This document shows positions 8,432 to 17,185 of a stretch of 64,000 nt of DNA, in pieces. The DNA comes from Diaminobutyricimonas aerilata (lineage in GTDB: Bacteria > Actinomycetota > Actinomycetes > Actinomycetales > Microbacteriaceae): positions 372,001 through 436,000 of the forward strand of contig NZ_PGFF01000001.1 in the NCBI RefSeq assembly GCF_002797715.1, in the 5' to 3' direction. The position numbers and the translations under genes were made by a program. The first letter of the stretch is position 1. Each line of letters opens with the position of its first letter. The notes under the pieces are model-generated. The model was not told the DNA's origin. It saw only the letters and a list, made by a program, of their open reading frames with translations, and made no database searches.

Positions 8432-8695
8432 TCACCAGTCGGGTCGGTGCTTGATGCGCGAACTCGACTGCACGTGGTGCTCCCACGCGATCGCCGCCGC
8501 CCGTTCGAACGATCGGGTGTAGCCGATCAGACGCCGCTCCTCGCCGCGCACCGCCCACGTCACCGCGCGGAACCACACCTCGCGCGACGGACCGAACTCG
8601 AGCCGGCGGATCACCGCGATCGGCTCGACGGGCCAGCCGTTGCGCAGCTCCCACTCCGACGGCTGCGCGATGCGCGCCGGATGCCAGTCGACCAT
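8432..8695 (-). CDS. Small protein of unknown function
   Basis: 87 residues. ATG 8695 with AGGAG at good spacing. The sequence has many Trp ([28 protein letters not shown]) and reads like a compact fold: [19 protein letters not shown], then [21 protein letters not shown]. That resembles the small DUF6314/WGR-like beta plus helix layouts, but I cannot assign a family. It lies 107 nt upstream of the EAL gene on the same strand. Confidence 0.65.
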   Translation of the reverse strand: MVDWHPARIAQPSEWELRNGWPVEPIAVIRRLEFGPSREVWFRAVTWAVRGEERRLIGYTRSFERAAAIAWEHHVQSSSRIKHRPDW

Positions 8696-8837
8696 GGTGC
8701 TCCTGAGGGATGGAGGAGCAGCCCGGCCGCTGCGGCTCGATGCTACGAGACCGGCACCGACATCCGTCCGCGCGTGCCTGTCGCCCGGCGCCGCTGGTAG
8801 TTCGCCAGGGGTCGTCGACGGAGCGGATCGGCGTGCC

Positions 8838-8843
8838 TAGCCT
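8838..8843 (+). promoter_or_regulatory. Leaderless-type -10 box
   Basis: TAGCCT ends 6 nt before the ATG at 8850. The same TANNNT plus 6 nt spacing recurs before many starts in this window, implying that transcription begins at or next to the start codon of the 20-residue leader ORF. Confidence 0.5.
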
Positions 8844-8849
8844 CGGAGC

Positions 8850-8912
8850 ATGAGTGCGAACGCCCACACCGATCCCACCGCGAGCCTCGGCAACGACGCG
8901 GCCTCGCGATGA
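8850..8912 (+). CDS. Putative 20-residue leader peptide
   Basis: Reads [20 protein letters not shown] then TGA. Its ATG sits exactly where a leaderless transcript from TAGCCT would begin, and its stop overlaps the ATG of the following Dabb gene (ATGA). The Dabb start has no convincing RBS of its own, so coupling through this peptide would explain its translation. The alternative is that the -10 match is chance. Confidence 0.45.
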   Translation: MSANAHTDPTASLGNDAASR

Positions 8913-9244
8913 GCGGCGTGCTGCACCTGGTGCTCCTCGGATGGAAGCCGACGACATCGGAGAGCGACCGAGCCGAGGTGGTCGACGGAGTCCGTGGCCT
9001 GCCGGATCGGATCCCCGGCATCCGCGCGCTGCACGAAGGACCGAGTGTGAGCCCCGAGGGCCTCGAGCAGGGGCACGACTACGCCTTCGCGATGATGTTC
9101 GAGTCGACCGCGGCTCGGGACGCGTACCTGCCGCATCCGGCGCACCTCGAGGTCGCGAGCCGCATCCAGGCGGCCGCGGACCGCGTGACGGTCTTCGACC
9201 TGGACGCCGGGGACGAGTCGGTCGTGCTCGGCTCCGCCGAGTGA
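8909..9244 (+). CDS. Dabb-family (stress-responsive dimeric alpha/beta barrel) protein
   Basis: 111 residues. Family hallmarks are the opening [10 protein letters not shown] strand, the mid-helix region [30 protein letters not shown], and [11 protein letters not shown] near residues 72-82, the conserved HP.H motif. Members are dimeric ferredoxin-fold proteins, some with oxygenase or cyclase activity and many of unknown role. A second family member lies at 50709. The start is supported by ATGA overlap with the upstream small frame. Confidence 0.82.
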   Translation: MSGVLHLVLLGWKPTTSESDRAEVVDGVRGLPDRIPGIRALHEGPSVSPEGLEQGHDYAFAMMFESTAARDAYLPHPAHLEVASRIQAAADRVTVFDLDAGDESVVLGSAE

Positions 9245-9346
9245 ACGCCGCGCGGTCCCTCCAGCGGGACGAACGGCCCTAGGGGTCCGCCCCGAGTCGA
9301 CGTATCTTCGACTGTCCCGCGTCGGACGGGACCGGAAGGGCCGTGG

Positions 9347-10198
9347 ATGGCACAGCTCGCGCGCGAGCGCATCGTGGTGGGCATCGGTGAAGCGCCGTCC
9401 GACGAGGCGGCTCTGCACTGGGTCGCCGCCCGGGCCACCCGTCGGCCGGTCGCGGTGACGCTCGTGATGACCGCCGACCTGCGGTTCGCGGACTACGAAG
9501 CGGTGTGCGCCGAGCTCGAGGTCGCCGAACGCGTGATCACCGAGCGCTCGCCCGGAACTCCGACGCGCGGCGTGTTCGTCGATGGGCCCGCCGACTCCCC
9601 GCTGGTGAAGGCGGCAGAAGAGGCGGACCTGCTCGTGCTGGCGGCGCACCCGGCGACGGTGGCGACCCGTCCGCCGGTGCCGCTCGGGTCCGCGGCCGAC
9701 GCCTCCCGCGTGACCGTCCTCGTGCCGTCAGCGTGGAGCGAGGCGACCGGTCCGGTGATCGTCGGCATCGACGGGGACGACACGACTGCCGCCGCCCTCG
9801 CGGTGGCCGAGCGGGAGGCCGCCGCCGTGGGCGCCTCGGTGCAGACCCTCGAGCGGGAGTCGACCGCCGCGCCGGTGCCGCTCCCCGTGCTCGTCGATGA
9901 CGCCCTCGCAGCGGAGCCGGCCGACGGGGTCCTCGCGGCGGCGACCGCCGGGGGACCGATCGACGTCGCCGACGCGTTCGCGACGGAGGGAGCAGCGGAC
10001 TTCGTTGCCGCGCTCGTGGGCGACGGAGCGTCCACCGAGTCGGCCCCCACGGATGCTCCGATCCCGGTCGACCGAGCGGTGCGGCCGACCCTCGTCGTGG
10101 TCGGCGCCGGTCATCGGGCGCTCGTCACGGGCACGCTCACGTCGCCGGACGGCGACGAGCTGCTGACGGATCACACCCCGCTCGCGATCGTGCGCTGA
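9347..10198 (+). CDS. Degenerate tandem universal-stress-protein-like protein
   Basis: 283 residues from ATG 9347, with AAGGG upstream. Two Usp-like repeats: the first begins ERIVVGIGEAPSDEAALHWVA, the second GPVIVGIDGDDTTAAALAVAERE (about residue 137). The ATP-loop motif is eroded in both. The nearest remnant is VVVGAGHRALVTGTLTS near the C-terminus, where the usual Gly-x2-Gly-x9-Gly-Ser pattern is broken. ATP binding is therefore doubtful. It is convergent with a second, better-preserved Usp protein, which supports a stress-related role. Confidence 0.75.
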   Translation: MAQLARERIVVGIGEAPSDEAALHWVAARATRRPVAVTLVMTADLRFADYEAVCAELEVAERVITERSPGTPTRGVFVDGPADSPLVKAAEEADLLVLAAHPATVATRPPVPLGSAADASRVTVLVPSAWSEATGPVIVGIDGDDTTAAALAVAEREAAAVGASVQTLERESTAAPVPLPVLVDDALAAEPADGVLAAATAGGPIDVADAFATEGAADFVAALVGDGASTESAPTDAPIPVDRAVRPTLVVVGAGHRALVTGTLTSPDGDELLTDHTPLAIVR

Positions 10199-10226
10199 CC
10201 GATCCGGCAGCGGACATCCCGCGGCC

Positions 10227-10979
10227 TCAGCGCACGATGAGCGTCGGTGCGTTGAGGTTGAGCAGCACGTCGTGCAGCACCGTGCCGAGCACCGCGTCGC
10301 CGGACGAATCGCTGCCCTGGCCGACCACGAGCAGTGCCCGGCTGCGCGCCGCATCCAGGAGAGCGTCTGCGGGGAGGCGCGTGCTCGTGCGCGACTGTAT
10401 CTCGATGCCCGGCGCGGTGGCACGGGCCGTCGCCGCCGCGACCGCGAGGGTGTCGCCGTGCGTGGTCCCCGCGTGCACGAGCAGAAGAGGCGCGACGAGC
10501 TCGTGTGCGCGCCGGGCGGCCGCCTCGGCCACCGCGGTCGCGGTGGGTCCGCCGTCGATGCCGGCGACGACACCCACCCGGGAGCGCACGTCGAGGTCGG
10601 GCACCACCGCGAGGGACGTTCGGGTGTGCAGAGCGATGCGTGCCGCGAACGAGCCGGTCACCCGACCGTGCAGGTACCCGGTCTTGTGGCTGCCGATCAC
10701 GAGTACGTCGTCGCCGGACCCGCGCGTGGCCAAGGTGCGCCAGACGGGTCCGCCGAGCAGCTCCTCGTGCACCGCGAGTCCCGGGTGCGCCGCCCGCGCT
10801 TCCCGTGCCGCGTCGGCGAGCGCGGAGGCACCGCGGGCGCGATCGGGCGCGACGGTGGGGTCGTTCACGTGCACCAGGGTCACCTGCCCGCCGTCGATCG
10901 ACGCGATCCGACACGCCCACCCGACGGCTCTCCGACTCGGCGCCGACCCATCGACGCCGACGATGTACGCGCCGCTCAT
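10227..10979 (-). CDS. Tandem-domain universal stress protein
   Basis: 250 residues with two UspA domains: first about 4-130 (IVGVDGSAPSRRAVGWA), second about 135-250 (VVAGIDGGPTATAVAEAAA). The C-terminal domain ends LLVVGQGSDSSGDAVLGTVLHDVLLNLNAPTLIVR, near the ATP-loop consensus. RBS GGAGGGTGG just before ATG 10979. It is divergent from the DevS-like kinase at 11075. In mycobacteria the DevR regulon contains many Usp genes, so control by the neighbouring two-component pair is plausible. Confidence 0.87.
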   Translation of the reverse strand: MSGAYIVGVDGSAPSRRAVGWACRIASIDGGQVTLVHVNDPTVAPDRARGASALADAAREARAAHPGLAVHEELLGGPVWRTLATRGSGDDVLVIGSHKTGYLHGRVTGSFAARIALHTRTSLAVVPDLDVRSRVGVVAGIDGGPTATAVAEAAARRAHELVAPLLLVHAGTTHGDTLAVAAATARATAPGIEIQSRTSTRLPADALLDAARSRALLVVGQGSDSSGDAVLGTVLHDVLLNLNAPTLIVR

Positions 10980-11074
10980 CCACCCTCCGCCTCAAGGCTG
11001 CCGAGAGCATCCGGCTTGCGAACGGGACCAAGGTCCCGCGAAGGTAGTATCCGACGCGGACCGAAAGGGGTGAC

Positions 11075-12766
11075 ATGACGGAGGAGCCGGCGCCGATCGT
11101 CTTCCCCGACGCGCCCCGATCGCAGCTCGAACGCACGATCGAGGAGCTCGTCGACCGCGCACAAGCGGTGCTGCGCACCCAGGGCCGGTTGCGCTCGCTC
11201 CTGCAGGCGACGCGCACCGTCGTCGATGATCTCGAGCTCGAGGGCGTGCTGCGACGACTCGTCGAAGCTGCCGCGCGCCTCGTCGACGCGGAATACGGCG
11301 CCGTCGCGGTGATCGGCGCGGATGCGCGACTGCAGCGCTTCGTCGAGATGGACGACCGGGGCGCCCATGCGTGGGGTCGCACGCTTCTCGGTGACGGCAT
11401 GGCGGGCTCCGTGGTGACCGCGGGCCCGATGCGGGTCGAGCGACTCGCGGACTACCTCCCCGACAGCGATCTGCCTGACGAGCTGCGCGACATCGCCTTC
11501 CTCGCCGTGCCCATCCGGGTGCGCGGCGAGCAGTTCGGGCAGCTGTTCCTCACCGCTCACTCGGGACAACGCTTCACGGAGGAGGACGAGGAACTCGCCG
11601 GGGCGCTCGTCGCCACGGCCTCCATCGCCATCGAGAACGCGAACCTCTTCGAGGAGGCGCGTCGGCGCGAACGCTGGACCGCGGCGATCGCCGAGACGAC
11701 GGCGGCGCTCCTCGCGAACGACACCGGCACCGACGGGCTCGACGTCATCGCCGACAGCGTCGCCTCGCTCGTCGATGCGCGGCTCGTGTGCATCGTCGAG
11801 TCGGTCGGTGACGGGTCGGAGCTGCGGATCCGCGTCGCGCGCGGCGACGGCGCGGAGACCATCGTGGGCAACGTCTATCCGGCCGAGGGATCGCTCGTCG
11901 GGCGCGCCCTCGAGAGCGGAGCGGCCGCCTACACCGATGGTGCAGAGAGCGGCGCGATCGCCGACTGGCAGCCCGCCTTCGGCCCCACCTACGCGGTGCC
12001 GCTCACCGCATCCGACACGCGACTCGGCGTGCTGACCATCACGCGCCCCGTCGGCGGGCCGGGCTTGTCGGACACCGAACTCGAGATGGCGCACGAGTTC
12101 GCGGTGCAGGCGAGTGTCGCGCTCGAGGTCGCCCGCGGACGCATCGACCGGCGCCGATTGGAACTCGCGGAAGACCGGGCGCGCATCGCCCGCGACCTGC
12201 ACGACCACGTCATCCAGCGGCTGTTCGCCACGGGACTCTCGCTCGGCGCCCTCGCCTCGGCCGTGCCGGACCAGATGCGGCCGCAGCTCGACGAGCAGGT
12301 CGACTCGATCGACGCGGTCATCCGGCAGATCCGCACCGCCGTCTTCGCACTGAACTCCGACACCGGCGGCAACGCGGGCACACTCCGCCACCGCCTGCTC
12401 GACGTCATCTTCGAGCACACGCCGACCCTGGACTCCACTCCGCGCCTGTCGTTCCACGGTCCCATCGACGTCATGGTCGATGCTGAGGTCAGCGACGACG
12501 TGCTCGCCGTGGTGCGGGAGTCGCTGTCGAACATCGCCCGCCACGCGCAGGCGAACGCGAGTTCGGTGGAGGTCAGTGTGGCGGACGGATGGCTCACGGT
12601 GAATATCGATGACGACGGCCGTGGGCCGGGGGACAGTGACCGGCGCAGCGGCCTCGCGAACCTCGACGACCGCGCCCGTCAGCGCGGTGGCACCTACGCG
12701 ATCGCGCCGCGTGATGGCGGCGGCACGCACGTCGAGTGGCGCGTCCCGCTCGGAGAGTACGCGTGA
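11075..12766 (+). CDS. DevS/DosS-like GAF-GAF sensor histidine kinase
   Basis: 563 residues, soluble. Two GAF domains (about 45-195 and 205-355), then HisKA_3 with the phospho-acceptor His376 in RIARDLHDHVIQRLFATG, and HATPase (N box SLSNIARHAQA, Gly box IDDDGRGPG, then GLANLDDRA). It resembles DevS/DosS of mycobacteria, the hypoxia and NO sensors. However, the region that carries the haem-ligand HPPM in DevS reads LPDELRD here, so haem binding through that His looks absent (inference from remembered DevS sequence). It overlaps the response regulator by 4 nt. TAGTAT and AAAGGGG upstream are the likely -10 and RBS. Confidence 0.9.
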   Translation: MTEEPAPIVFPDAPRSQLERTIEELVDRAQAVLRTQGRLRSLLQATRTVVDDLELEGVLRRLVEAAARLVDAEYGAVAVIGADARLQRFVEMDDRGAHAWGRTLLGDGMAGSVVTAGPMRVERLADYLPDSDLPDELRDIAFLAVPIRVRGEQFGQLFLTAHSGQRFTEEDEELAGALVATASIAIENANLFEEARRRERWTAAIAETTAALLANDTGTDGLDVIADSVASLVDARLVCIVESVGDGSELRIRVARGDGAETIVGNVYPAEGSLVGRALESGAAAYTDGAESGAIADWQPAFGPTYAVPLTASDTRLGVLTITRPVGGPGLSDTELEMAHEFAVQASVALEVARGRIDRRRLELAEDRARIARDLHDHVIQRLFATGLSLGALASAVPDQMRPQLDEQVDSIDAVIRQIRTAVFALNSDTGGNAGTLRHRLLDVIFEHTPTLDSTPRLSFHGPIDVMVDAEVSDDVLAVVRESLSNIARHAQANASSVEVSVADGWLTVNIDDDGRGPGDSDRRSGLANLDDRARQRGGTYAIAPRDGGGTHVEWRVPLGEYA

Positions 12767-13392
12767 TCCGGGTCTTCCTCGCCGACGATCACGAGATCGT
12801 GCGCCGGGGCATCGCCCAGCTCGTCGACGCGGAAGAGGACTTCGAGGTCGTCGGTGAGGCCGGCACGGTGCGCGACGCCCTCGCCCGCATCGCCGCGACG
12901 AATCCCGATGTGGCGGTGCTCGACGTGCGCCTGCCGGACGGCAGCGGCATCGAGCTGTGTCGCCAGGTGCGTTCGTCGTATCCGGAGACCCGGTGCGTCA
13001 TCCTCACCGCGTACGACGACGACGAAGCGAGCTATGCCGCGGTCATGGCCGGCGCGAGCGGCTACCTCATCAAGGACGTGCGCAGCGGCAGCCTGATCGA
13101 GGGCATCCGCCGCGTCGCTCGCGGCGAGAACCTGCTGCCCGCGGCGGTCTCGGCCCGGGTGAGCGAGGGGCTGCGCCGACCGAACCTGCCGGCGGCGCCC
13201 GAACTGTCGCTGCGCGAGCGGCAGGTGCTGGGCCTCATCGCCGACGGACACACCAACCGTCAGATCGGCGAACAGCTCGGCATCGCCGAGAAGACCGTCA
13301 AGAACTACGTCTCCGGGCTGCTCGCGAAGCTCGGAATGGAGCGCCGCACCCAGGCCGCAGTGTACGGCGCGGACCTGCGCAAGCAGCCGTAA
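12763..13392 (+). CDS. DevR-like NarL/FixJ response regulator
   Basis: 209 residues from GTG 12763, overlapping the kinase stop (GTGA). Receiver domain: acidic pair FLADDHE, phospho-Asp in VAVLDVRLPDG, then Thr in ILTAYDDD and Lys in GYLIKDV. LuxR-type helix-turn-helix: LSLRERQVLGLIADGHTNRQIGEQLGIAEKTVKNYVSGLLAKLGM. Partner of the preceding kinase. It probably controls the divergent Usp gene (inference from position). An in-frame ATG at 12736 would lie inside the kinase gene and is less likely. Confidence 0.92.
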   Translation: MIRVFLADDHEIVRRGIAQLVDAEEDFEVVGEAGTVRDALARIAATNPDVAVLDVRLPDGSGIELCRQVRSSYPETRCVILTAYDDDEASYAAVMAGASGYLIKDVRSGSLIEGIRRVARGENLLPAAVSARVSEGLRRPNLPAAPELSLRERQVLGLIADGHTNRQIGEQLGIAEKTVKNYVSGLLAKLGMERRTQAAVYGADLRKQP

Positions 13393-13456
13393 TACGGCGT
13401 CATGCGGGCGGCGTAACAATCGCGCGGACCGCCGGGTGCTCTGCGAGCATCGTCGC

Positions 13457-14470
13457 GTGCTCGACTCACTCCCTACTCTCGACTTCTCCCGACTGCGCGC
13501 CGGCGGCGCCGAAGCGGACGCCTTCCGCCGCGACCTGCGCCGCGTGACCCACGAGGTCGGCTTCTTCTATCTGACCGGCCACGGGGTCGACCCGCAGCTC
13601 ACCGCGGACCTGCTCGCCGCATCCCGCCGCTTCTTCGAGCTGCCGGAGGCCGACAAGCTCGCGATCGAGAACGTGCTCAGCCCGCAGTTCCGCGGCTACA
13701 CGCGCGTCGGCGGTGAGCTCACCCGCGGGAAGGTCGACTGGCGCGAGCAGATCGACGTCGGCGAGGAGCGTGAGACGGTCGCCGCGGGCGACGGCGTGCC
13801 CGACTACCAGCGACTCGAGGGACCCAACCTGTGGCCGGATGCGCTGCCGGAGCTGCGTCCGCTCGTCGAGCGCTGGATGGCCGAGCTCAAGCGGGTGTCG
13901 CTCGAGCTCATGCGCAGTTGGGCCGAGTCGCTCGGATCCCCCCGGGATGCTTTCGACGAGGCGTTCGCCGACCACCCCTTCCCGATGCTCAAGATCGTGC
14001 GCTACCCGGGCCGCGAGGAGGGTCCGAAGGCGCAGGGCGTGGGGGCGCACCGCGACGGCGGCGTGCTGACGCTGCTGCTCGTCGAGCGCGGCAAGGGCGG
14101 TCTGCAGGTCGAGCACGAGGGCGAGTGGATCGACGCGCCGGCCGTGCCCGACGCATTCGTCGTCAACATCGGCGAGATGCTCGAACTCGCGACCGGCGGG
14201 TATCTCAAGGCCACGCTGCATCGGGTCGTCTCGCCGGCCGCGGGCGACGACCGCATCTCGATCCCGTTCTTCTTCAACCCGGCGCTCGACGCCCGGATGC
14301 CGCAGCTCGACCTGCCCGCGGACCTCGCCGCCGAGGTGCGCGGGGTCTCCGCCGACCCCGACGACAACCCCATCCTCGAGACCTACGGCGACAACGCGCT
14401 GCGCTACCGCCTGCGCGCCCACCCCAACGTCGCCGAGGTGCACCACACCGATCTGCTCGCCCGCCGCTGA
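13457..14470 (+). CDS. Isopenicillin N synthase-like 2OG-Fe(II) dioxygenase
   Basis: 337 residues. N-terminal DIOX_N (LPTLDFSRL...GFFYLTGHGV) and C-terminal double-stranded beta-helix. Iron ligands: HRD in GAHRDGGVLTLL (His and Asp) and the distal His in KATLHRVV. The 2-oxoglutarate anchor Arg-x-Ser is DRISIPFFFNP. All catalytic residues are intact. I chose GTG 13457 because the protein then begins VLDSLPTLDFS, and GAGCAT lies 6 nt upstream, fitting the leaderless spacing. GTG 13436 is the alternative. The substrate is unknown. Confidence 0.85.
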   Translation: MLDSLPTLDFSRLRAGGAEADAFRRDLRRVTHEVGFFYLTGHGVDPQLTADLLAASRRFFELPEADKLAIENVLSPQFRGYTRVGGELTRGKVDWREQIDVGEERETVAAGDGVPDYQRLEGPNLWPDALPELRPLVERWMAELKRVSLELMRSWAESLGSPRDAFDEAFADHPFPMLKIVRYPGREEGPKAQGVGAHRDGGVLTLLLVERGKGGLQVEHEGEWIDAPAVPDAFVVNIGEMLELATGGYLKATLHRVVSPAAGDDRISIPFFFNPALDARMPQLDLPADLAAEVRGVSADPDDNPILETYGDNALRYRLRAHPNVAEVHHTDLLARR

Positions 14471-14556
14471 GCGCACGGACGAGGGGAGTGCTCCCCATGG
14501 GCAGGAGGCATGCGTCGCCCTAGCGTGGACCTCGAGAGGTTCGAGGGGAGCACGGG

Positions 14557-14901
14557 GTGGACGTCGAGCTGGATCTGGATGCACTGGACGACCTGCGCGG
14601 TGAGCTCGTCACGGTCGCCGACGGGCTCCGAGGCAACGAGCGGTTCGGGCGTGACGCCGCGGACGCGGCGGCGCACCCGGAGCTCGCCCGGGCTCTGCAC
14701 GAGTACGTGACCAACTGGGACATCCGCCGCGACGATCTGCTGGAGGCGGTCTCGCTGCTGGGCGACACCGTACAGGCGATCGTCGAGTCGTTCCGCGACC
14801 TCGACCGCACCGCGGGAGCCGCCCTCGACGAGGCCGTGCCGCAGTTCGCGGTGACGCCCTCGGCCACGGTGCACCCGAACCCGGCGGCGGTGCTGTCGTG
14901 A
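14557..14901 (+). CDS. WXG100/ESX-like small helical protein
   Basis: 114 residues from GTG 14557, RBS GAGGGGAG, with TAGCGT at 14521 as the likely -10. It begins VELDLDALDDLRGELVTVADGL and is almost wholly helical, with a central turn FGRDAADAAAHPEL. The central motif reads TNWDIRRDDLLEAVSLLGDTVQAIVESF. The size and layout match the small helical partners of LXG/ESX substrates. A clear WXG is absent (NWD instead). It is the first gene of a four-gene set and its stop overlaps the next start (GTGA). Confidence 0.7.
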   Translation: MDVELDLDALDDLRGELVTVADGLRGNERFGRDAADAAAHPELARALHEYVTNWDIRRDDLLEAVSLLGDTVQAIVESFRDLDRTAGAALDEAVPQFAVTPSATVHPNPAAVLS

Positions 14902-16664
14902 CCATGCTGACGCCGCTCAGCGGGGAACCCGAGGTCGTACAGGACTCTGCCGACGCCGCCGACGACATCGCCCAGGCGATCGAGGACGCGGCGCGCTGGC
15001 TCGACCGGCTGGCCGAGCCGGGACGCTTCACCTCGAAGGCGACGGACGCCCTGCGCGGGGACTCGACCGCCGTCGCTGTCGAACTGCGCGAGGTGACGCC
15101 ACGTTTCACCGAGACCGCCGACGCGCTCTCGGGATACGCGCGCGAACTGCAGGACGCCCAGGAGACCGCCGAACGCGCGATCGCGCAGGCGGACGAGGCC
15201 CAGGGTCGGGTCGCCTCGCTCGGCAGCCAGGTGGTCACGCAAGGGCTCGAGGTGGCCGGCGAGGCCCTCACGCTCGACCTCGACGGCGCAGGCGATGCCG
15301 CCGAGGAATTGCGCGGCCTGACCACCCGCCTCGACGCCGCCCGGGAGGACCTCGCCGACGCGCTCGCTTTGTACCGCTCGGCCGTGGACCGCAAGAACGA
15401 CGCCGCCGAAGCCGCGGCCCGCCGCATCCGGCTCGCCGCCGACCATTACCGCGACCGGCTCGTCGACCACCTCGGCTCGTTCTTCGACGGCCTCGGCAAC
15501 CTCCTCGACCTCATCGGCGACTGGATCGAGGGCTTCTTCCGCGGCGTACTCGACGTGCTCCTCGCGATCGGCGACGCCATCGTCGACGCGTTCACCGCGC
15601 TCGGAGCGTTCCTCACCGGGCTCGTGCTGCTCGGCATCGAGGGGCTGCTGCAGCTCGGGCTCACGATCGAGCAGCTGCTGCGCACCGGCCTCGCGCTCGC
15701 GCTGGTGGGACTCGGAACTCTGCTGTTCGCCTGGCTGGCGCTGCGCGAGGCGAACGCTCCCGACCCGACGGTGACGCCGCTCGACGGACCGGCCGGACGG
15801 CACCGGTCCCGCACTCCCGGCACCGAGTGGTCGAGCCTCGTGCTCGACAACGGCGAACTCGACAACGACGGCGGCGAGACCGAGACGCACATCACGGTGA
15901 CGCAGATCCTCGACGAGAACGGCGACCCCGTGCTCGACGAGAACGGCAAGCCCGTCTACCGAGTGCTGCTGCCGAGCACGATCGACTGGGGGATCGGCAA
16001 CTACGACCAGGGTGCCCTCAACGACGCCGGCACCGACGTCATCCTCGCCCTCTACCCGGAGATCCAGACCGCCTACGAGAAGGCCGTGCGCGAGGCGATG
16101 GAACAGGCCGGTGTGCCGGAGGGATCCTCCGTGATGCTGAGCGGCTGGAGCCTCGGCGGCATCATGGCCGGCAAGCTCGCGGCCGACGAGACCTTCCCCT
16201 ACAACGTCGACACGATCTTCGTCTCCGGTGCCGCCCCGCATCTGTACGACATCCCCTCCGACGTGCTCGTCATCCAGCAGCAGCACACCGGCACCGACGA
16301 CGGCGGCCTCATCGGATACGTGCCCGATCCCGTCGCCCCGATCGACGACCTGCTCACCGGCCGGAACGACCCGCCCCAGGGCCCCAACCACATCCACATC
16401 GTCGCCGAGAACCCGAACGGCAATGTGCTCTCGCACAACTCGACGTCGTACGCGCAGACCGCCCACGACCGCCTCGACGACCCCTCGGGTCTGACACCCG
16501 ACCAGCAGGCGAGCCTGCACGCAGCGGAGGACAAGTACTTCAGCGAGAACGAATCGGAGCAGGAGTTCGTCGCCACCGAGCAGCCCGGAACGCGGGCGGG
16601 CGAGCCGTTCCCGCCGCCGCTGCCCCTGCCGTTCGGCCTTCCGAATCCGGTGCCCGCGTGGTGA
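14898..16664 (+). CDS. ESX/LXG-like protein with C-terminal alpha/beta hydrolase domain (putative secreted effector)
   Basis: 588 residues. The N-terminal about 190 residues are helical, with heptad-like Ala/Glu/Asp runs (ELQDAQETAERAIAQADEAQ), like WXG100/LXG modules. Residues 193-282 hold several hydrophobic segments (LLDLIGDWIEGFFRGVLDVLL, FLTGLVLLGIEGLLQL, LALALVGLGTLLFAWLAL). The C-terminal domain carries a lipase-type elbow GWSLG with Ser418, followed by a His-rich region NHIHIVAENPNG and a Pro-rich tail. The whole looks like an ESX-dependent hydrolase effector or cell-surface enzyme. No ESX machinery is in the window. Coupled to the preceding small helical gene. Confidence 0.72.
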   Translation: MTMLTPLSGEPEVVQDSADAADDIAQAIEDAARWLDRLAEPGRFTSKATDALRGDSTAVAVELREVTPRFTETADALSGYARELQDAQETAERAIAQADEAQGRVASLGSQVVTQGLEVAGEALTLDLDGAGDAAEELRGLTTRLDAAREDLADALALYRSAVDRKNDAAEAAARRIRLAADHYRDRLVDHLGSFFDGLGNLLDLIGDWIEGFFRGVLDVLLAIGDAIVDAFTALGAFLTGLVLLGIEGLLQLGLTIEQLLRTGLALALVGLGTLLFAWLALREANAPDPTVTPLDGPAGRHRSRTPGTEWSSLVLDNGELDNDGGETETHITVTQILDENGDPVLDENGKPVYRVLLPSTIDWGIGNYDQGALNDAGTDVILALYPEIQTAYEKAVREAMEQAGVPEGSSVMLSGWSLGGIMAGKLAADETFPYNVDTIFVSGAAPHLYDIPSDVLVIQQQHTGTDDGGLIGYVPDPVAPIDDLLTGRNDPPQGPNHIHIVAENPNGNVLSHNSTSYAQTAHDRLDDPSGLTPDQQASLHAAEDKYFSENESEQEFVATEQPGTRAGEPFPPPLPLPFGLPNPVPAW

Positions 16665-16668
16665 CGGG

Positions 16669-16674
16669 TAGGGT
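16669..16674 (+). promoter_or_regulatory. Leaderless-type -10 box
   Basis: TAGGGT lies 7 nt before GTG 16682 of the lipoprotein gene. This supports that start over the GTGs just upstream, and suggests a second promoter inside the ESX-like cassette. Confidence 0.5.
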
Positions 16675-16681
16675 TGGCGGC

Positions 16682-17185
16682 GTGACGAGCCCCGGTGCCG
16701 CAGCCGTCCGACGTCTTGCGTTCGGCGCGGCTGCCCTCACCCTGGTCGCCGTCGCGGCAGGATGCGCGGCCCCGGGCCCCGCGGACCTCTCCGCCGTGAG
16801 TGACGCGGTGACGGACGCCGTCGAGCAGACAGGGTTCGATGTGCGCACGGTCGCGGTACGCACCCAGTCGCCCGGCCTCCCCACCGCCACTTCGCTCACC
16901 GTCGCGGTCTACGTCGAGACGGGCGACGCCGCTCCGCTCGCTCCGGCCGTCGATGCCGCGCTCGACGCGGCCTGGCACAGTAGTCCCCCGGAGCCCGACG
17001 CCGGAGTCACCCTGTTCTTCTTCGAGGGCGAACCGGTCGAGGGCAGCGAGTTCGAATGGCGCGACAACACCGTCGTCGACCTGACCGACGCGGGCCTCGA
17101 ACTCGATCTGCTGGTGAGCGGACGCAGCGGCCGGATCTCCGTCGACGCCGGCACCCTCGCGGAACGGTATGGACCGCGCTCCTGA
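16682..17185 (+). CDS. Small lipoprotein of the ESX-like cassette
   Basis: 167 residues from GTG 16682. Signal sequence VRRLAFGAAALTLVAVAAGC with lipobox VAAGC. The mature part looks like an alpha/beta fold: VEQTGFDVRTVAVRTQSP, VAVYVETGD, LFFFEGEPVEGSEFEW. It follows the hydrolase by 17 nt and overlaps the next gene by 17 nt. A surface-located immunity or partner protein for the hydrolase is a reasonable guess from position only. No enzymatic motif is seen. Confidence 0.75.
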   Translation: MTSPGAAAVRRLAFGAAALTLVAVAAGCAAPGPADLSAVSDAVTDAVEQTGFDVRTVAVRTQSPGLPTATSLTVAVYVETGDAAPLAPAVDAALDAAWHSSPPEPDAGVTLFFFEGEPVEGSEFEWRDNTVVDLTDAGLELDLLVSGRSGRISVDAGTLAERYGPRS

